NCBI GenBank assembly: GCA_016946835.1
Contig: JACVTC010000035.1
Coordinates: forward strand, 967,001-1,031,000
Length of the DNA: 64,000 nt
From: Neocallimastix lanati (nom. inval.)
Taxonomy: Eukaryota > Neocallimastigomycota > Neocallimastigomycetes > Neocallimastigales > Neocallimastigaceae
Direction: 5' to 3'
In this document: one piece after another, positions 27,506 through 38,967 of the stretch
How the letters are laid out: each line of letters begins with the position of its first letter
Numbering within the stretch: the first letter of the stretch is position 1
Position numbers and translations under genes: made by a program
Notes under the pieces: model-generated
What the model saw: only the letters and a program-made list of their open reading frames with translations
Databases searched by the model: none
What the model was told of the DNA's origin: nothing

Positions 27506-28993
27506 ATGATTTCGCAATACCAATTAAATAAAGATTTAGTTGATACAACTACTTCTGCATACCCATCAATTTATTTACATAATCAACAAAATGGCCATAA
27601 CCAACAATCAGGACTAAAAAATATTCAAGAACAAACAACACAGTCATCATGGGCTGAGGCTAATGCAGCTAGTAATGCTCAATTGAGTCAACCATTCATA
27701 TCAAATAATTCATATATTTTAGCAAGACAACAAATTCCACCATCTGCAGGAAGAACAGGACCAATTACAAATCCAAGTTCATATCGTTCACAATTTTCTG
27801 GTTCAAATGCTCAAACACAACAAAAATTTGCAAATTATATAGCCCAACAAAATTATCATTATCTTCAAAATCAAAGTAATAATTCTTCTCCAATTAGTGC
27901 ACAAATTGTAACCTATCCACCACCACTTTCATCAATACAACAACAAATACATTCTTCAAATGCTTCAGCACAACAAAAATACCCAGCTATGTATACATCA
28001 CCTAGTACTAATGCTAATTATTCTTTACCGATTCAACAACAAAATATGCCATCTAATCAAAGTATGTTTTTATTATTATTATAATTATTATTATATGAAA
28101 TTTACATATAGAACAACTTATTAACTTATTTAATTATATCTTATTTTAATTTAGTGTTATATTATTCTCAAAATATTAATAAATCTGATTATATACTGAA
28201 TGAACACTTACAAATTCCAACTCCTATACAATCACCTCAAAAACATAAACTTAGTAGTAGTTCAAATTCTCAAAGCTCACAATGTATATCTCTTCCTTCA
28301 ATTTCTATGTTAAATGAGAGTAATAGAAATCAAAATCAAAATAGTTTGTCATCTAGTGGTAATACAACGTTAAATAATTCTTTAAATAATTCATATTCTG
28401 ATAATACAAATAGTGGAAGTACCACAAGTAGTGAAAAACAAGAAGGTACGAATTCAAATTCTGTTTCTCCAAATACTAACCCAATAGAATTATATGACCA
28501 AAGTCTTAATAGCAAACCATTTAAATGTCCATACCCAGGATGTACGAAATCATATAAGAATAGAAATGGTTTAAAATATCATACTCAACATGGTCATCAA
28601 CAAGAAGAATTATATGCTGATTTAGAAGTATGTAAACCGTTTGTATGTACTGTAGAAGGTTGTAATAAACGTTATAAGAATTCAAATGGATTGAAGTATC
28701 ATTTGGAACATAGCCATAATATGGTACCAAATAACAATAACAATAGCAATAGTGATGATGAAAATCAAAGTAAACCAAAAGGTCCACAGCAATCACAACA
28801 GTCACAACAACAAATTCAACAACAATTACAACAGCAGCAATATCAACAACAATATCAACAACAACATTTACAACAGCATATACAATATCAACAACAATAC
28901 CAACAACAAATACAATTTCAACAACAGATGCAGCATAATGCCTTTGTACAATTACCTTTAACGTCTGAAGGTTCAGACTATACATCAATGTAA
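27506..28993 (+). CDS. C2H2 zinc-finger transcription factor, Sfp1/JAZF1-type fingers
   Basis: Two exons, 27506-28061 and 28155-28993, joined by a GTATGT...TTTAG intron of 93 bases, give 464 residues. The start is the first ATG after an in-frame TAA at 27494. The N-terminal two thirds are rich in Gln, Ser and Asn. Two C2H2 fingers follow. Finger 1 uses C310, C315, H328 and H333; finger 2 uses C350, C355, H368 and H373. Both contain YKNxNGLKYH, the hallmark of the paired fingers in yeast Sfp1 and animal JAZF1, so a nuclear DNA-binding regulator is likely. In yeast Sfp1 controls ribosome-biogenesis genes; whether this protein does is unknown. The C-terminal tail is a long Gln-rich stretch (about residues 395-445), a common activation-domain composition. 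The finger family is firm; the precise orthology is not. Confidence 0.9.
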
Positions 28994-29248
28994 ATTGATG
29001 GTGTTAGTATGAAAATATTTGATTATTTGAAACTTTTATAATAATCATTACAGTAAACGAATATTAAATAATAGAAGAATAAAAATCAAAAATGATTAAA
29101 AAATTAAAAAAAAAAAAACATAAAAACATAAAAACCTTTGGAAGAAGATATATAAATATTAATATAAATTTAAAATTAATTTCATACTTTTAAATGTTTT
29201 GTTAATAAATAGTAATATAATAATAATAATAATAATAAAAACGAAAAA

Positions 29249-29287
<39 letters not shown>

Positions 29288-29394
29288 AGAATTAGTATAT
29301 ACATTAAAAGATAATTTTATTCTTCCAATTTGTCAACATATGAATTTACCAATTTAATAGATAATAAAGTAAACATTAATAATAAACATAATTT

Positions 29395-29427
<33 letters not shown>

Positions 29428-29718
29428 CGAAAAACAAAGCAAAACAAAAAATATAATATATATTATTTAACTAAAAATTATATATAATTTAATAAATATC
29501 ATGAAGTATTATCAAGAAAATATATTTTGAATAAAGAATTTTCAATTTTTGTTATTTATAAGAGTAATAAAATAGAAATTAAATAGTTTCATTATTTTTT
29601 TTTTGATAATACTTTTTTATTAATTGAAATTAAAAAAAAAAAAAAAAAAAAAAAAAGAGTTGATAATATAAATATATTCCAATAAACATTATGTTTATTT
29701 AATAGGAATGTATTTTAG

Positions 29719-29754
<36 letters not shown>

Positions 29755-30239
29755 TAAATATATTTATATATTATTCTATTTTTATTTTAATTTTATTAAT
29801 ATTATTTTTTTAATACAATATAATACTTTTTAAATGGTAGGAATAATAGTTTTTCCTAATTATTGTTTTTTTAACATAAAATTTTCTTTTTAAATTATTA
29901 TTTTATTTATTTAATTATTTATTATTATTATTTTTTTTTTTTCTTATTAAATTATTTAATTTTTTTTAACGTTACAAATATCAAACATTTATAAAATTTT
30001 ATTTAATATAAAAAATAATATATTTTAAATGGTAAAAAAATCATAATTTTATCTTTAAAAGAAATTAGAAAAGTATTTTAGTAATTTAGTAATTATCTAT
30101 TTTAATTTACAAAAATTATATAAAATATTTAAAAAATAATAAAATAAAGATGTATAAAATGATTAAAAATAAAATAAAATCAAGTAAAATAAAATGAAAA
30201 ATGTACAGAAAAGATTGAATAAAATAAAATAATAATATA
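28994..30239. other. AT-rich intergenic region with A/T homopolymers
   Basis: Downstream of the C2H2 gene. It holds A-runs at about 29252-29286, 29401-29427 and 29633-29656 and a T-run at 29726-29751, with no gene recognised. The run-rich sequence near 29100-29280 probably includes the 3' untranslated region. Confidence 0.55.
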
Positions 30240-30454
30240 AATATTAATTATAATCTCCAATAGTTTTGTTAAAATTGATAGTAAAGATGGGAATATTATT
30301 ATCAGTGTTAGTGAAATTAATAGTATCAACTAATATAGTGAATAGGTTGAAATATGGTAATGATCATGTTAATAAAATTTCAGAATAAAAAAGTGTGGCA
30401 AATATCTATGTGATGTGGTGGAAGAGAATAAATAAATAAAGTTGAAAGTTCGCC
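30240..30454 (+). mobile_element. LINE 3'-end fragment, same family as the copy at 4140-6640
   Basis: The stretch at 30290-30345 (repeated AGTG and ATAGTATC-type units, then ATAGTGAATAGG) parallels 5870-5935. The end, AATAAAGTTGAAAGTTCGC near 30433-30451, parallels 6571-6592. It lacks coding domains and its poly(A), and is followed directly by another LINE tail. It is a short decayed piece. Confidence 0.55.
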
Positions 30455-30639
30455 ATGTACTATATAAATTACCGCATAGTACAACTTGCCGAAATACATA
30501 TAGTATTTTCGAGCTTTTTTATTTTTTTATTTTTTTATTTTTTAAATTTTTTATCTTTAATTTCAAATGTACTTTTCACCTATATGTATTTTTTTAAAAT
30601 AAAATATAATAAAGTTTTGGAAGTGTATTCTTTTCCCTG

Positions 30640-30680
<41 letters not shown>
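30455..30680 (+). mobile_element. LINE 3' untranslated tail, 5'-truncated copy
   Basis: From CCGCATAGTACAACTTGCC near 30472 to the poly(A) at 30642-30679, this matches the 3' tail of the next copy (32276-32505) apart from a few substitutions and T-run length changes. Both tails share AATAAAGTTTTGGAAGTG followed by TATTC and CCCTGTCTA before the poly(A). Such close similarity points to recent activity of this subfamily. The open frame across it is not a gene. Confidence 0.8.
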
Positions 30681-30681
<1 letters not shown>

Positions 30682-30709
30682 ATATAAATTATTTATTTAA
30701 TAAAGTACT

Positions 30710-32449
30710 GAAAAGAGAGATAGTGTTATTCATTTAAAAAAAAAGGTACATAGATGGGCTAATTTAAATGAAATGACTTTTGGTATTGAAAAATGTGCAA
30801 CTATGGTTATAAAACCAATGAACTTCCAATCTCCTCCAAACTATAGTGACCCAACCTTCTATTTAGGAATGAATGCTAATCCTAAAGTGTCTAGTTATAT
30901 TTATCTTGGTATTCCTTTTTCTGATGATTTCTTACTAGAACACATTATATCTCACATGCATTTTAAAGTTAGAAAATCCCTTCTTTCATTTACATATTTC
31001 TTCTCAAATAAACTTATCCCTATTGCATACAAGAAAAAAGTTCTTCAATCTTTTGTTATTAGTAAAGTAATTTATTATTCTCCTTTACTTGGTTCAAACA
31101 AATCTAGAACGGCCAGAATTCAAACATTAATTAATACTGGTCTATTTTGGTGTATCGGCTCATTCTCTAAAAATGGTAAAACAGGTTCAGAAGACAATGA
31201 CTATATTAGACATAATTCTACTATGAGTACTTAGGCTTTATCTCGAGATCTAAGCATTCCTCCTATTGCTGGTGTCTGCGCAGCCTTACAGATTAAATCA
31301 TTTGCAAAATGGAGTAAATCAAACTGTATTATAAAGGATCTTATTATCTATTCCCAAAATGCATTATTATTCCTGGACTAAAGAATCTAGAACACTGTAT
31401 AAAAAAATCAAAAAATATAAATGTGAAAAATATGACGATATTTTAGAACGTTACTGGAAATCAGTTGCCAAATTTCAAGGTATTAAAAGGTCAAAATTAC
31501 GATTGTAATAAGTTCTCAAACAATAAAGCTATAATTATGCTTAGCTTAAAATATCCCCAATTCAACTTAGGGTTTTCGTGGATTATACGTTTACGCTGTG
31601 GTTATAAATACAATACTGCTATTGCTATTAGAATGGGTAGAGTTTCAGAAGATTGTCCCAAGTTTTGCCCCTGTTGTGGCGAAGATAAGCAATCTTTTGA
31701 ACATTGGATTTTTAAATGCGATGCTCTTGCATCTTTTAGATGGAATTCTTTAAATTTCATCGATGATCTCTATGTTTTATTCCTTAGGAAGATTAGAGCG
31801 TTTAATCCTCTTTCTTCCTATGACTCTATTTCTAATTTTGAAGATTATATCAATCATTATATAAACTTGTTCCTTCTTGGTGGGACTTTAGTTTTAAATG
31901 AGCTACATTTCGATAGTGGGGAACAGAGACAATTAAATGAACTACTTTTCAAAGGTTCATCTGAGTCACCTGTTCCAAAAATTGTGGGCTTGGCGGAATT
32001 CTTAACAAGTGCAACACCTATCATAAGTAGTTCGTTTGAGCTATTATTTGATAGGTATTGCAAAATACCAAGCTTATCCAAGAGCGTCGACGTCGTACTG
32101 ATAAGGCATAATGATAATACAGGATCATCATCTATTTCTACGAAGGATGAATCTTGCCCTAGTAGTTCAATAAATGATGAATCCGGGGAGAGTTTAGTGG
32201 ACACTACACTATCTATTTTAAAGATGTTTACTTCTAGGTTTTATTTCTTTTTTATTTGTTAGGAAGGGAAAAATTCCCGCATAGTACAACTTGCCGAAAT
32301 ACATAGTATTTTCGAGCTTTTTTATTTTTTTATTTTTTAATTTTTTTATTTTTTAATTTTTTTATTTTTAATTTCAAATGTACTTTTCACCTACATGTAT
32401 TTTTTAAAATAAAATTTAATAAAGTTTTGGAAGTGTATTCTCTTCCCTG

Positions 32450-32505
<56 letters not shown>
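30710..32505 (+). mobile_element. Internally deleted LINE copy: RT C-terminal half and zinc-knuckle domain
   Basis: The copy begins with a short piece (CTGAAAAGAGAGATA, near 30709) matching the endonuclease start of the copy at 34440. It then jumps through an A-run to the RT thumb and connection region: MTFGIEKCATMVIKP near 30773, then SYIYLGIPFSDDF. Open segments are 30773-31234 and 31465-32262, with a frame break between them. The second contains RLRCGYKYNTAIAIRMGRVS and the C-terminal cysteine/histidine motif CPCCGEDKQSFEHWIFKC typical of LINE zinc knuckles. The 3' tail (32276-32454) ends in a poly(A) of about 50 bases. The catalytic palm of the RT and most of the endonuclease are missing, so it cannot be autonomous. 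The long poly(A) and tail identity to 30455-30680 suggest a young copy. Confidence 0.85.
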
Positions 32506-32506
<1 letters not shown>

Positions 32507-32507
<1 letters not shown>

Positions 32508-32977
32508 AAAGACAATTAATTGACAATATTTTTAAACAAAGTTTAACTTCGTCGATTGTTCCGTATTTTGTGGGGATTGCGGAGTTTATAACAAACGTAA
32601 TACCTTTAATTTGTTGATCTTTTAGATTGCTGATGAAATGGTATTCCGTTGAATCTACCGTTGCCAAGAGCGTCGAAGTCGAAATAATAAGTGGCATGGA
32701 TTTTCATCTCCCGGTGAAAAAAACTAATACAGATTCGTTAGATAACACTAATACTGAAATTATTACTCGCAATAACGGACGTGGTGTTATCATCGATGAA
32801 TGGGAAAAGTTAGAGGCCATTGCTTCTAACGCACTTTTATAATTTTATAATATATAATATTTTAATTCATGTATTTTATTATTATTATTATTATTTTTTT
32901 TAAAATCATGTAATTTTATTATTATTATTAAGTAAATAAAGTTTTCTCTAAGTCAAAAAAAAAAAAAAAAAAAAAAA
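32507..32977 (+). mobile_element. 5'-truncated LINE 3' end, second tail subfamily
   Basis: Coding remains match the C-terminus of the neighbouring copies: AGACAATTAATTGACA near 32508 parallels 31927, and CCAAGAGCGTCGAAGTCG near 32663 parallels 32078. A 71-residue open stretch at 32627-32842 is part of this C-terminus. The 3' end differs from the first tail type: AAGTAAATAAAGTTTTCTC, then TAAGTC and poly(A) at 32955-32977. Confidence 0.75.
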
Positions 32978-33660
32978 TCTCCAAAAGAAACTCTCCTTCT
33001 ATTTTTGGTTAAGATTCTGTTTTATATATATATTCTGTTTATTTATAATCTGTTTATTTTTATTCTATTTTATATATGTTCGCATAAACATTATGTTTAT
33101 TATATTATAATTTCTATGATTAATTAAAATTTGTTTATGTTTAATTTTATTTTTTTATTTTACTTAATCTTTTATATACATTTTTTTTTTTTATCTTTTA
33201 ATTATATAATATATTTTTTTTATTTTATTAAATGTAATACATAAAAATATTTTAATCTATTTAATAAAGCACTGGAAGAGAATACACTTTCTAGTCTAAA
33301 AAAAAAAAAACGATTCTGATTTTCTTCGTTCTAATTCCAAAATCCCTGGAATGAGAGGTTTATATATAAGTGTTCATAATTATTGTTCTTATACTGCTGA
33401 AAATGCTAACTACGATTTTATTATATCAGTTAGTCTGATGTCATTTTTGGAATCAAAAACGTTTCTATTGGCAATATCTACTTTCCTCAATATAGATGGC
33501 CTGAAGCTCGCTTAAATACTTTCTCTACCCTGAGGAGCGTACCATCAGAAATGATGTCCCTGAGTGGGTATTACTATCAACACCTTCTCTTGGTATAGGG
33601 AATGATAGTTTACATAGAATATTATTATTAATGATCAGTCTGTAGAAGTTTAGAAATTTA
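32978..33660 (+). mobile_element. LINE endonuclease fragment interrupted by a nested LINE tail
   Basis: The halves 32978-33023 and 33312-33540 together parallel 35005-35260 of the next copy, with closely matching sequence (for example AATTCCAAAATCCCTG and ACTGCTGAAAATGCTAACTA). They cover the N-terminal part of an EEP-type (AP-like) endonuclease. The tract between the halves is a separate LINE tail with its own poly(A). Homology fades after about 33530. Confidence 0.75.
33024..33311 (+). mobile_element. Short LINE 3' tail nested in the endonuclease fragment
   Basis: An AT-rich segment ends in AATAAAGCACTGGAAGAGAA, a CTAGTCTA stretch and poly(A) at 33299-33310, resembling the family 3' end. 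The flanks GATTCTGTTTT (33013-33023) and GATTCTGATTT (33312-33322) match at 10 of 11 positions. They look like a target-site duplication made on insertion. Confidence 0.65.
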
Positions 33661-33700
33661 GTATACCGATTTCATTTCATTTTTATTTCTGTTTTAATCA

Positions 33701-33735
<35 letters not shown>

Positions 33736-33817
33736 TTTTTTAATCATGAAAGATCTTGGAACTATTTAATTTTTTTCTTTACTAACTTTTTTATTTCTTT
33801 TATCTTTTGTTTATTAT

Positions 33818-33861
<44 letters not shown>

Positions 33862-33897
33862 TTTTATATTTAATAATTTTATATATACTTTATACTT

Positions 33898-33930
<33 letters not shown>

Positions 33931-34439
33931 TTTTTTTTTTACTTTATATATATATATATTTAGCATTTTGTTTGAGCCAGGTAAGTATAACTTTTTTTTC
34001 TTTTTCTTTTTCTTTTTATTCTATTTCTCTCTGTTCCTTTATCCTTCATTTTTTTTATTATTTTATTTTTGTCTTCTCCTTATGAATGAATAGAGTACTA
34101 ATCTTTCCTTTCTTCTATTTTACTGATTATTATGCTAATATTTTATTATCTTTATTCTTTTACTTTATATGAATTTTTACTTTAAGATATTTTCAGTTTA
34201 ATACATTAATCCTACTACAAATTTGATCTATTATTCTCAACAATACTCAAACTTCAATGATTTTATTACAATTAAAAAAAAAAAAATTATTAAGAACAAA
34301 CTTACCTATAATTATCTTAATTATCTTATTACTCAGCTTATTTTTTAGTTATAATTATCACAAATTTAAACTTTAAATTCTATAGTATTATTATTTTGAT
34401 TATCTTACAACAATTGTGTACAATGAACTCAACTCTGTA
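33661..34439. other. AT-rich stretch with poly(T) and TA microsatellites
   Basis: It contains poly(T) at 33703-33733 and TA dinucleotide tracts at about 33822-33860 and 33898-33958. It separates two LINE copies. No gene is supported; the Tyr/Ile open frame at 33807-34085 is a repeat artefact. Confidence 0.6.
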
Positions 34440-36455
34440 TAATTCAAACTTTCATAGTGGCATCCACCATACGGATGTATATTCAACAAATTCTATATGA
34501 TATTCATTCATAAACTCAAAAATTGGTCAGTAAAAAAACTTTACAATTGTATCAGTAATTTATCTAGGTCTTTTTTTAATATCATCTTTTCAATAGTTAG
34601 AAAATTCTCACCATTATATGGTTCTTATTTTATTATTATTAAAGTAAATGCTCTCAATAGTAATACCTTTAAACAATTCTATGATTTGTTAAATGATGGT
34701 TTTCATTCCTCTGTGAAAATTAACTATAAAGAATGTAAAGGTTATTCAAATTCTAATGACCGCAAATCCAATTATAATAAAGTTAAACAAATTAAAAAAG
34801 TCAAGAGAAAAATTAAATCCTTTTTTGGTATTCCCAGAGATTTCTATTCTTGTCATCTTTATACTAGTTCTTCTTTCTTCAGTTTATGCTCTAGCTGAAA
34901 TATAAATGGTTGGAATTCTGAAAAGAGAGATGATGTTATGTGTTTAAATTCAATATTTAAACCTGTATGTATATGCCTTCAGGAAATTGGTAATAAGTAA
35001 GTTCCTTTCTTAAGGGAACTGTCCTTCTATTTTTGGTAATGAGTCTGTTTTCCTTCATGCTAATTCCAAAATCCCTGAAATGAGAGGTTTATATATCGAT
35101 GTTCATAATTCTTGTTCTTATACTGCTGAAAATGCTAACTACGATTTCATTATATCAGTTAGTCTGATGTCATTTTTTGGAATCAAAAATGTTTCTATTG
35201 GCAATATCTACTTTCCTCAATATACATGGCCTGAAGCTCGTTTACATGTTTTCTCTGAAATGGAAAAATGTTTAAGTAGTTATAATAAGGGAAATTCACC
35301 TACTGTTCTTCTAGGTGACTTTAATATGCCCTTCGATAAACTTAAGAAGTATATTATCAAAAATTTCCCTGACTGGACTGTTGCTAATCTTACTGGTAGT
35401 AGTATTACTTATTCTAAAGGTTCCAAATCTTCTTGCATTGACCATATATCTATAATAAAGCTATGATTCCTCATGTACATTTATCTTCTGCTTGCTCATT
35501 TGCAAATGATATTTCTGACCATTATCCTATCTTTTTATCTTGCAATAAGAATTTTTCAGTTGGTTTTAATAAGTCTAAGAAAAATTTCAAATGGTCTAAA
35601 CATATTTGTAATACTCAAAATACAAATATACTATCTCACAATTACTTTTCTGTTTTAACAAGTAATCTTGAATCCATATTTGATGAAACATCAGCAGATG
35701 ATATGGTTAAAGAATTTATTAATACTTCAATCAATGTTAGTAAGGAAATTAAAACTTTTATTCTCTCAAAATTTAAAGGCCCTACTTTCCATACCACTAT
35801 TGCAATTAGAAATGGTAGAGTTTCTGACAATTGTCCTAAATTCTGCCCTTGCTGTAGAAAAGGTGATCAAACTTTTATCCATTGGATATTTGAATGCTCT
35901 ACCTTTTCTTTATGTCAATGTAAATCTTTAGATTTTATCTGAGACCTTTTCATTTTATTAGCAAATAAAGTAAAGAATCTTTCCTTACTTCCTTCTTACT
36001 TTAATATTTTAGAATATGAAAATTTCATTAACAGGTATATTTATATATTCCTTCTTGATGGAATTTCAGCTTTAGATGAATTTCAATTCGATACTGGGGA
36101 ACGGAGACATTTAAGTGAACAATTCCTTAAATGTTCACAGTGGTTCTACTGTTCCGTTTATTGTGGGGCTTGGGGAATATCTTGCTAATACAATACCGAT
36201 CATCAGCAGCTATCTTGGGTTACTTTTTAAGAGGTTTAGCAAAAACATTTTCATTACCAAGAGTGCTGACGTCTTACCGATATGGCAAAGGAATGGTGTA
36301 GTTAGAAGTCCTATTAATTCTCATCAATACACATTTAATAATAGCACAATTCCGAACAAAGAACCTATAGTAAGTAATTCATTATTAATTGAATATCATA
36401 AAAATGTAAAAAATTTTCATTCCAAAACATTGATCTGCAATATTCTTTAATAAAA
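34440..36455 (+). mobile_element. LINE copy with endonuclease domain fused to C-terminus by internal deletion
   Basis: An upstream basic, Lys/Ser-rich open stretch (34497-34898, starting MIFIHKLKNWSVKK) precedes an EEP endonuclease. Its blocks are NINGWNSEKRDD near 34900 and CLQEIG near 34976, both with frame breaks around them. LLGDFNMP (about 35310) and SSCIDHISI (about 35430) lie in 35080-35466, and DISDHYPIF follows near 35508 after a frame shift at about 35463. These are the expected catalytic motifs in order. Soon after, the frame passes directly into the C-terminal domain (TTIAIRNGRVS, CPCCRKGDQTFIHWIFEC near 35850). The whole reverse transcriptase is therefore absent between about 35760 and 35790. 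The remaining C-terminal region (36115-36450) parallels the other copies. No poly(A) is visible; a TTTTA repeat follows. Confidence 0.8.
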
Positions 36456-36663
36456 AATAATATTTGACATTTATTTTATTTTATTTTATTTTATTTTATT
36501 ATATTATATTTTATTTTATTCAATCTGTACTTATATTTATATTCTACTATTTATTTCATTTCATTTTATTTTATTTTATTTTATTTTACTTTATTTTATT
36601 TTATTCAATCTGTACTTTATATTTATATCCTACTATTTATTTTATTTTATTTTATTTTATTCA
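36456..36663. repeat. ATTTT-rich pentanucleotide repeat
   Basis: Runs of TTTTA alternate with two copies of a CAATCTGTACTT-containing unit (36521 and 36606), so a segment of roughly 85 bases is itself duplicated. Confidence 0.8.
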
Positions 36664-36820
36664 ATAATAAATAAATAATAAATAATAAATAATAAATAAT
36701 AAATAATAAATAATAAATAATAAATAATAAATAATAAATAATAAATAATAAATAATAAATAATAAATAATAAATAATAAATAATAAATAATAAATAATAA
36801 ATAATAAATAATAAATAATA

Positions 36821-36853
<33 letters not shown>

Positions 36854-36900
36854 TAATAAATAATAAATAATAAATAATAAATAATAAATAAATAAATACT
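36664..36900. repeat. AATAAAT heptanucleotide microsatellite
   Basis: More than 20 near-perfect 7-base units run to about 36826, then pass into AAT and AAAT repeats. Because seven is not a multiple of three, all frames read a repeating seven-residue peptide without stops on the minus strand. The same unit recurs in the intron at 41700-41905. Confidence 0.9.
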
Positions 36901-37719
36901 AAATAAATAATAAATAAATATTTTATTTTTCTAATTAAAAAAAAATGAATAATTAACACTATTTTTTATTCAGAATAAATATAAATTTTTCAAATATTAA
37001 GCAGTAAAAAAATTTTTTCATTTATACTTCATATCTTCATATTATATTAAAAAATTATAAATTATTTATTCTTAATAATAAATAATTATAGAATATCAAT
37101 ATTTTATATAGTGATTTTTATTATTAAAATCAATATCAATATTATATAGTTATTTTTATTATTATTATCAATATTAATATTATATAGTTTTTTATTTTAT
37201 TAAAATTTTAATAGTAAAATAAAACTAAAAATTGATAGAAATTTAGATAAAATATAAAAAAGTAATAATAAAACATTTTTAACATATTTATTTTTTTTTT
37301 AATTAATATAATTTATTTATTTATTTATTTAATTTATTTATTTATATGTTTATTTTTTAAAAATATTTTAAGCCACATTTTGCGAAATGCAAACCTACCA
37401 TAATTAACTATTTAATATTTATAATAAAAATTGTAGTAAAATAATAATATTAATAAAATAAAAATATTAATAAAAATGTTATTTAAATTGTAAAAAAAAA
37501 ATAACTAATTTTCTAACAATAAATACAATAAATACAAATTTCTAATTAATAAAATTTATATATAATAAAACATATATTTTTTATAACATTGAATATTAAA
37601 AATAAATATATAAATTGAAACAAATATAAAATTCATAAATTTTATAATTTATATATATATAGGTTAAAGTATTTTTAATTAATTTTCGAAGTCTGTTTTT
37701 TATCTTTTTTTCTTTTATT
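36901..37719. promoter_or_regulatory. AT-rich region upstream of the U11-48K gene
   Basis: No gene is seen. The sequence is AT-rich with a repeated TTATATAGTTATTTTTATTA-like unit near 37105-37195. The promoter and 5' untranslated region of the gene starting at 37720 should lie here; no defined site could be supported. Confidence 0.35.
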
Positions 37720-38900
37720 ATGCCTATTGATATTCTATTATCTTCAAATGATACTGAAACAAAAAGAATGGAAAAAATTTCAGAATTAAAAAATGAAATT
37801 CAAAATCTGGAATTAAATTTTAATACTATTTTAAAGAAATATAAATTTGATGTCAATACTTTGTTAAAGAAAAAAGAACAGGTTGTTTTATTGATATGAT
37901 TATTATAAATATTGTATACTTTAAATTAATATAAATATATATATATATTTATATATTTAATGAAGATTGAAGAGAGAGTTCAGTGTCCTTTTAATAAAAA
38001 CCATTTCGTGACAAGAAAGAATTATGAAAAACATTATAAAAGATGTGAATTAATTTCAAGGGGTATTAATACTAAATTAAGTGTAATAAAGATCTAAATA
38101 TGTTTTATTTTTATTTTTATTTTTTTTTTTTTTTTTAGAATTATAATAACAAAATAGTAAAAAGTTTTAAAAATAACGAATTGCAATTTCCAAATTCGAA
38201 TTTTAAATTTTTTATTTTTACTCTTTTTTAATTTTATTAAACTTATTTAATTAAAAAGCTTCCACGACCACCAAGTTCACAGTTTTTTTATACTAATACT
38301 AACACTATTTCCTTATTAAGACAAGGTTTATTAATTATATTTTAAATATTTAAAAGTGATTTATAAATTAAATTTTTTAATTATTAATTTTTTAAATTAA
38401 TATCATTAGTTGAATCTGATAATATAATTAATGGAAATGATAAACTTGAAATAAAAGATACATATGAATCAAATAATAATTTACCCCCACATGAAATTAA
38501 AAAATATAAAAATGATAAGCATATTATTTGTAATGTAAGTATATTAAATTATTATAATTAAAGGTTGTTTTATAAATTTTATATGAATATAAATTTAATT
38601 ATTTATGATAAATGGTATAAATGGTGCTTTATTAATTTTATATGAATGTTAATTTATATACATTTAAGATTAAAGATGGAAAAATATCAGGTTACGAACT
38701 AGGTGATCAAACTATTGAAGAGAGATTAAATGAACATATAAATGATGTATTTTTAGGTTCCCAAATAAAAAATAAGTATATTAAAGAAAAGAAAATTTTA
38801 GAAAATTTTGATGAAATTATGGAAATAGTTGAAGAACGTAAAGGTTAGTATATATATCTATTATTATAAAAAAAAAAATAAAAACAAAAAAATAAATTAA

Positions 38901-38967
<67 letters not shown>

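Noticed and set aside
28521-28988. 155-residue minus-strand open frame
   Set aside because: It is antisense to the zinc fingers and Gln-rich tail of the C2H2 gene.
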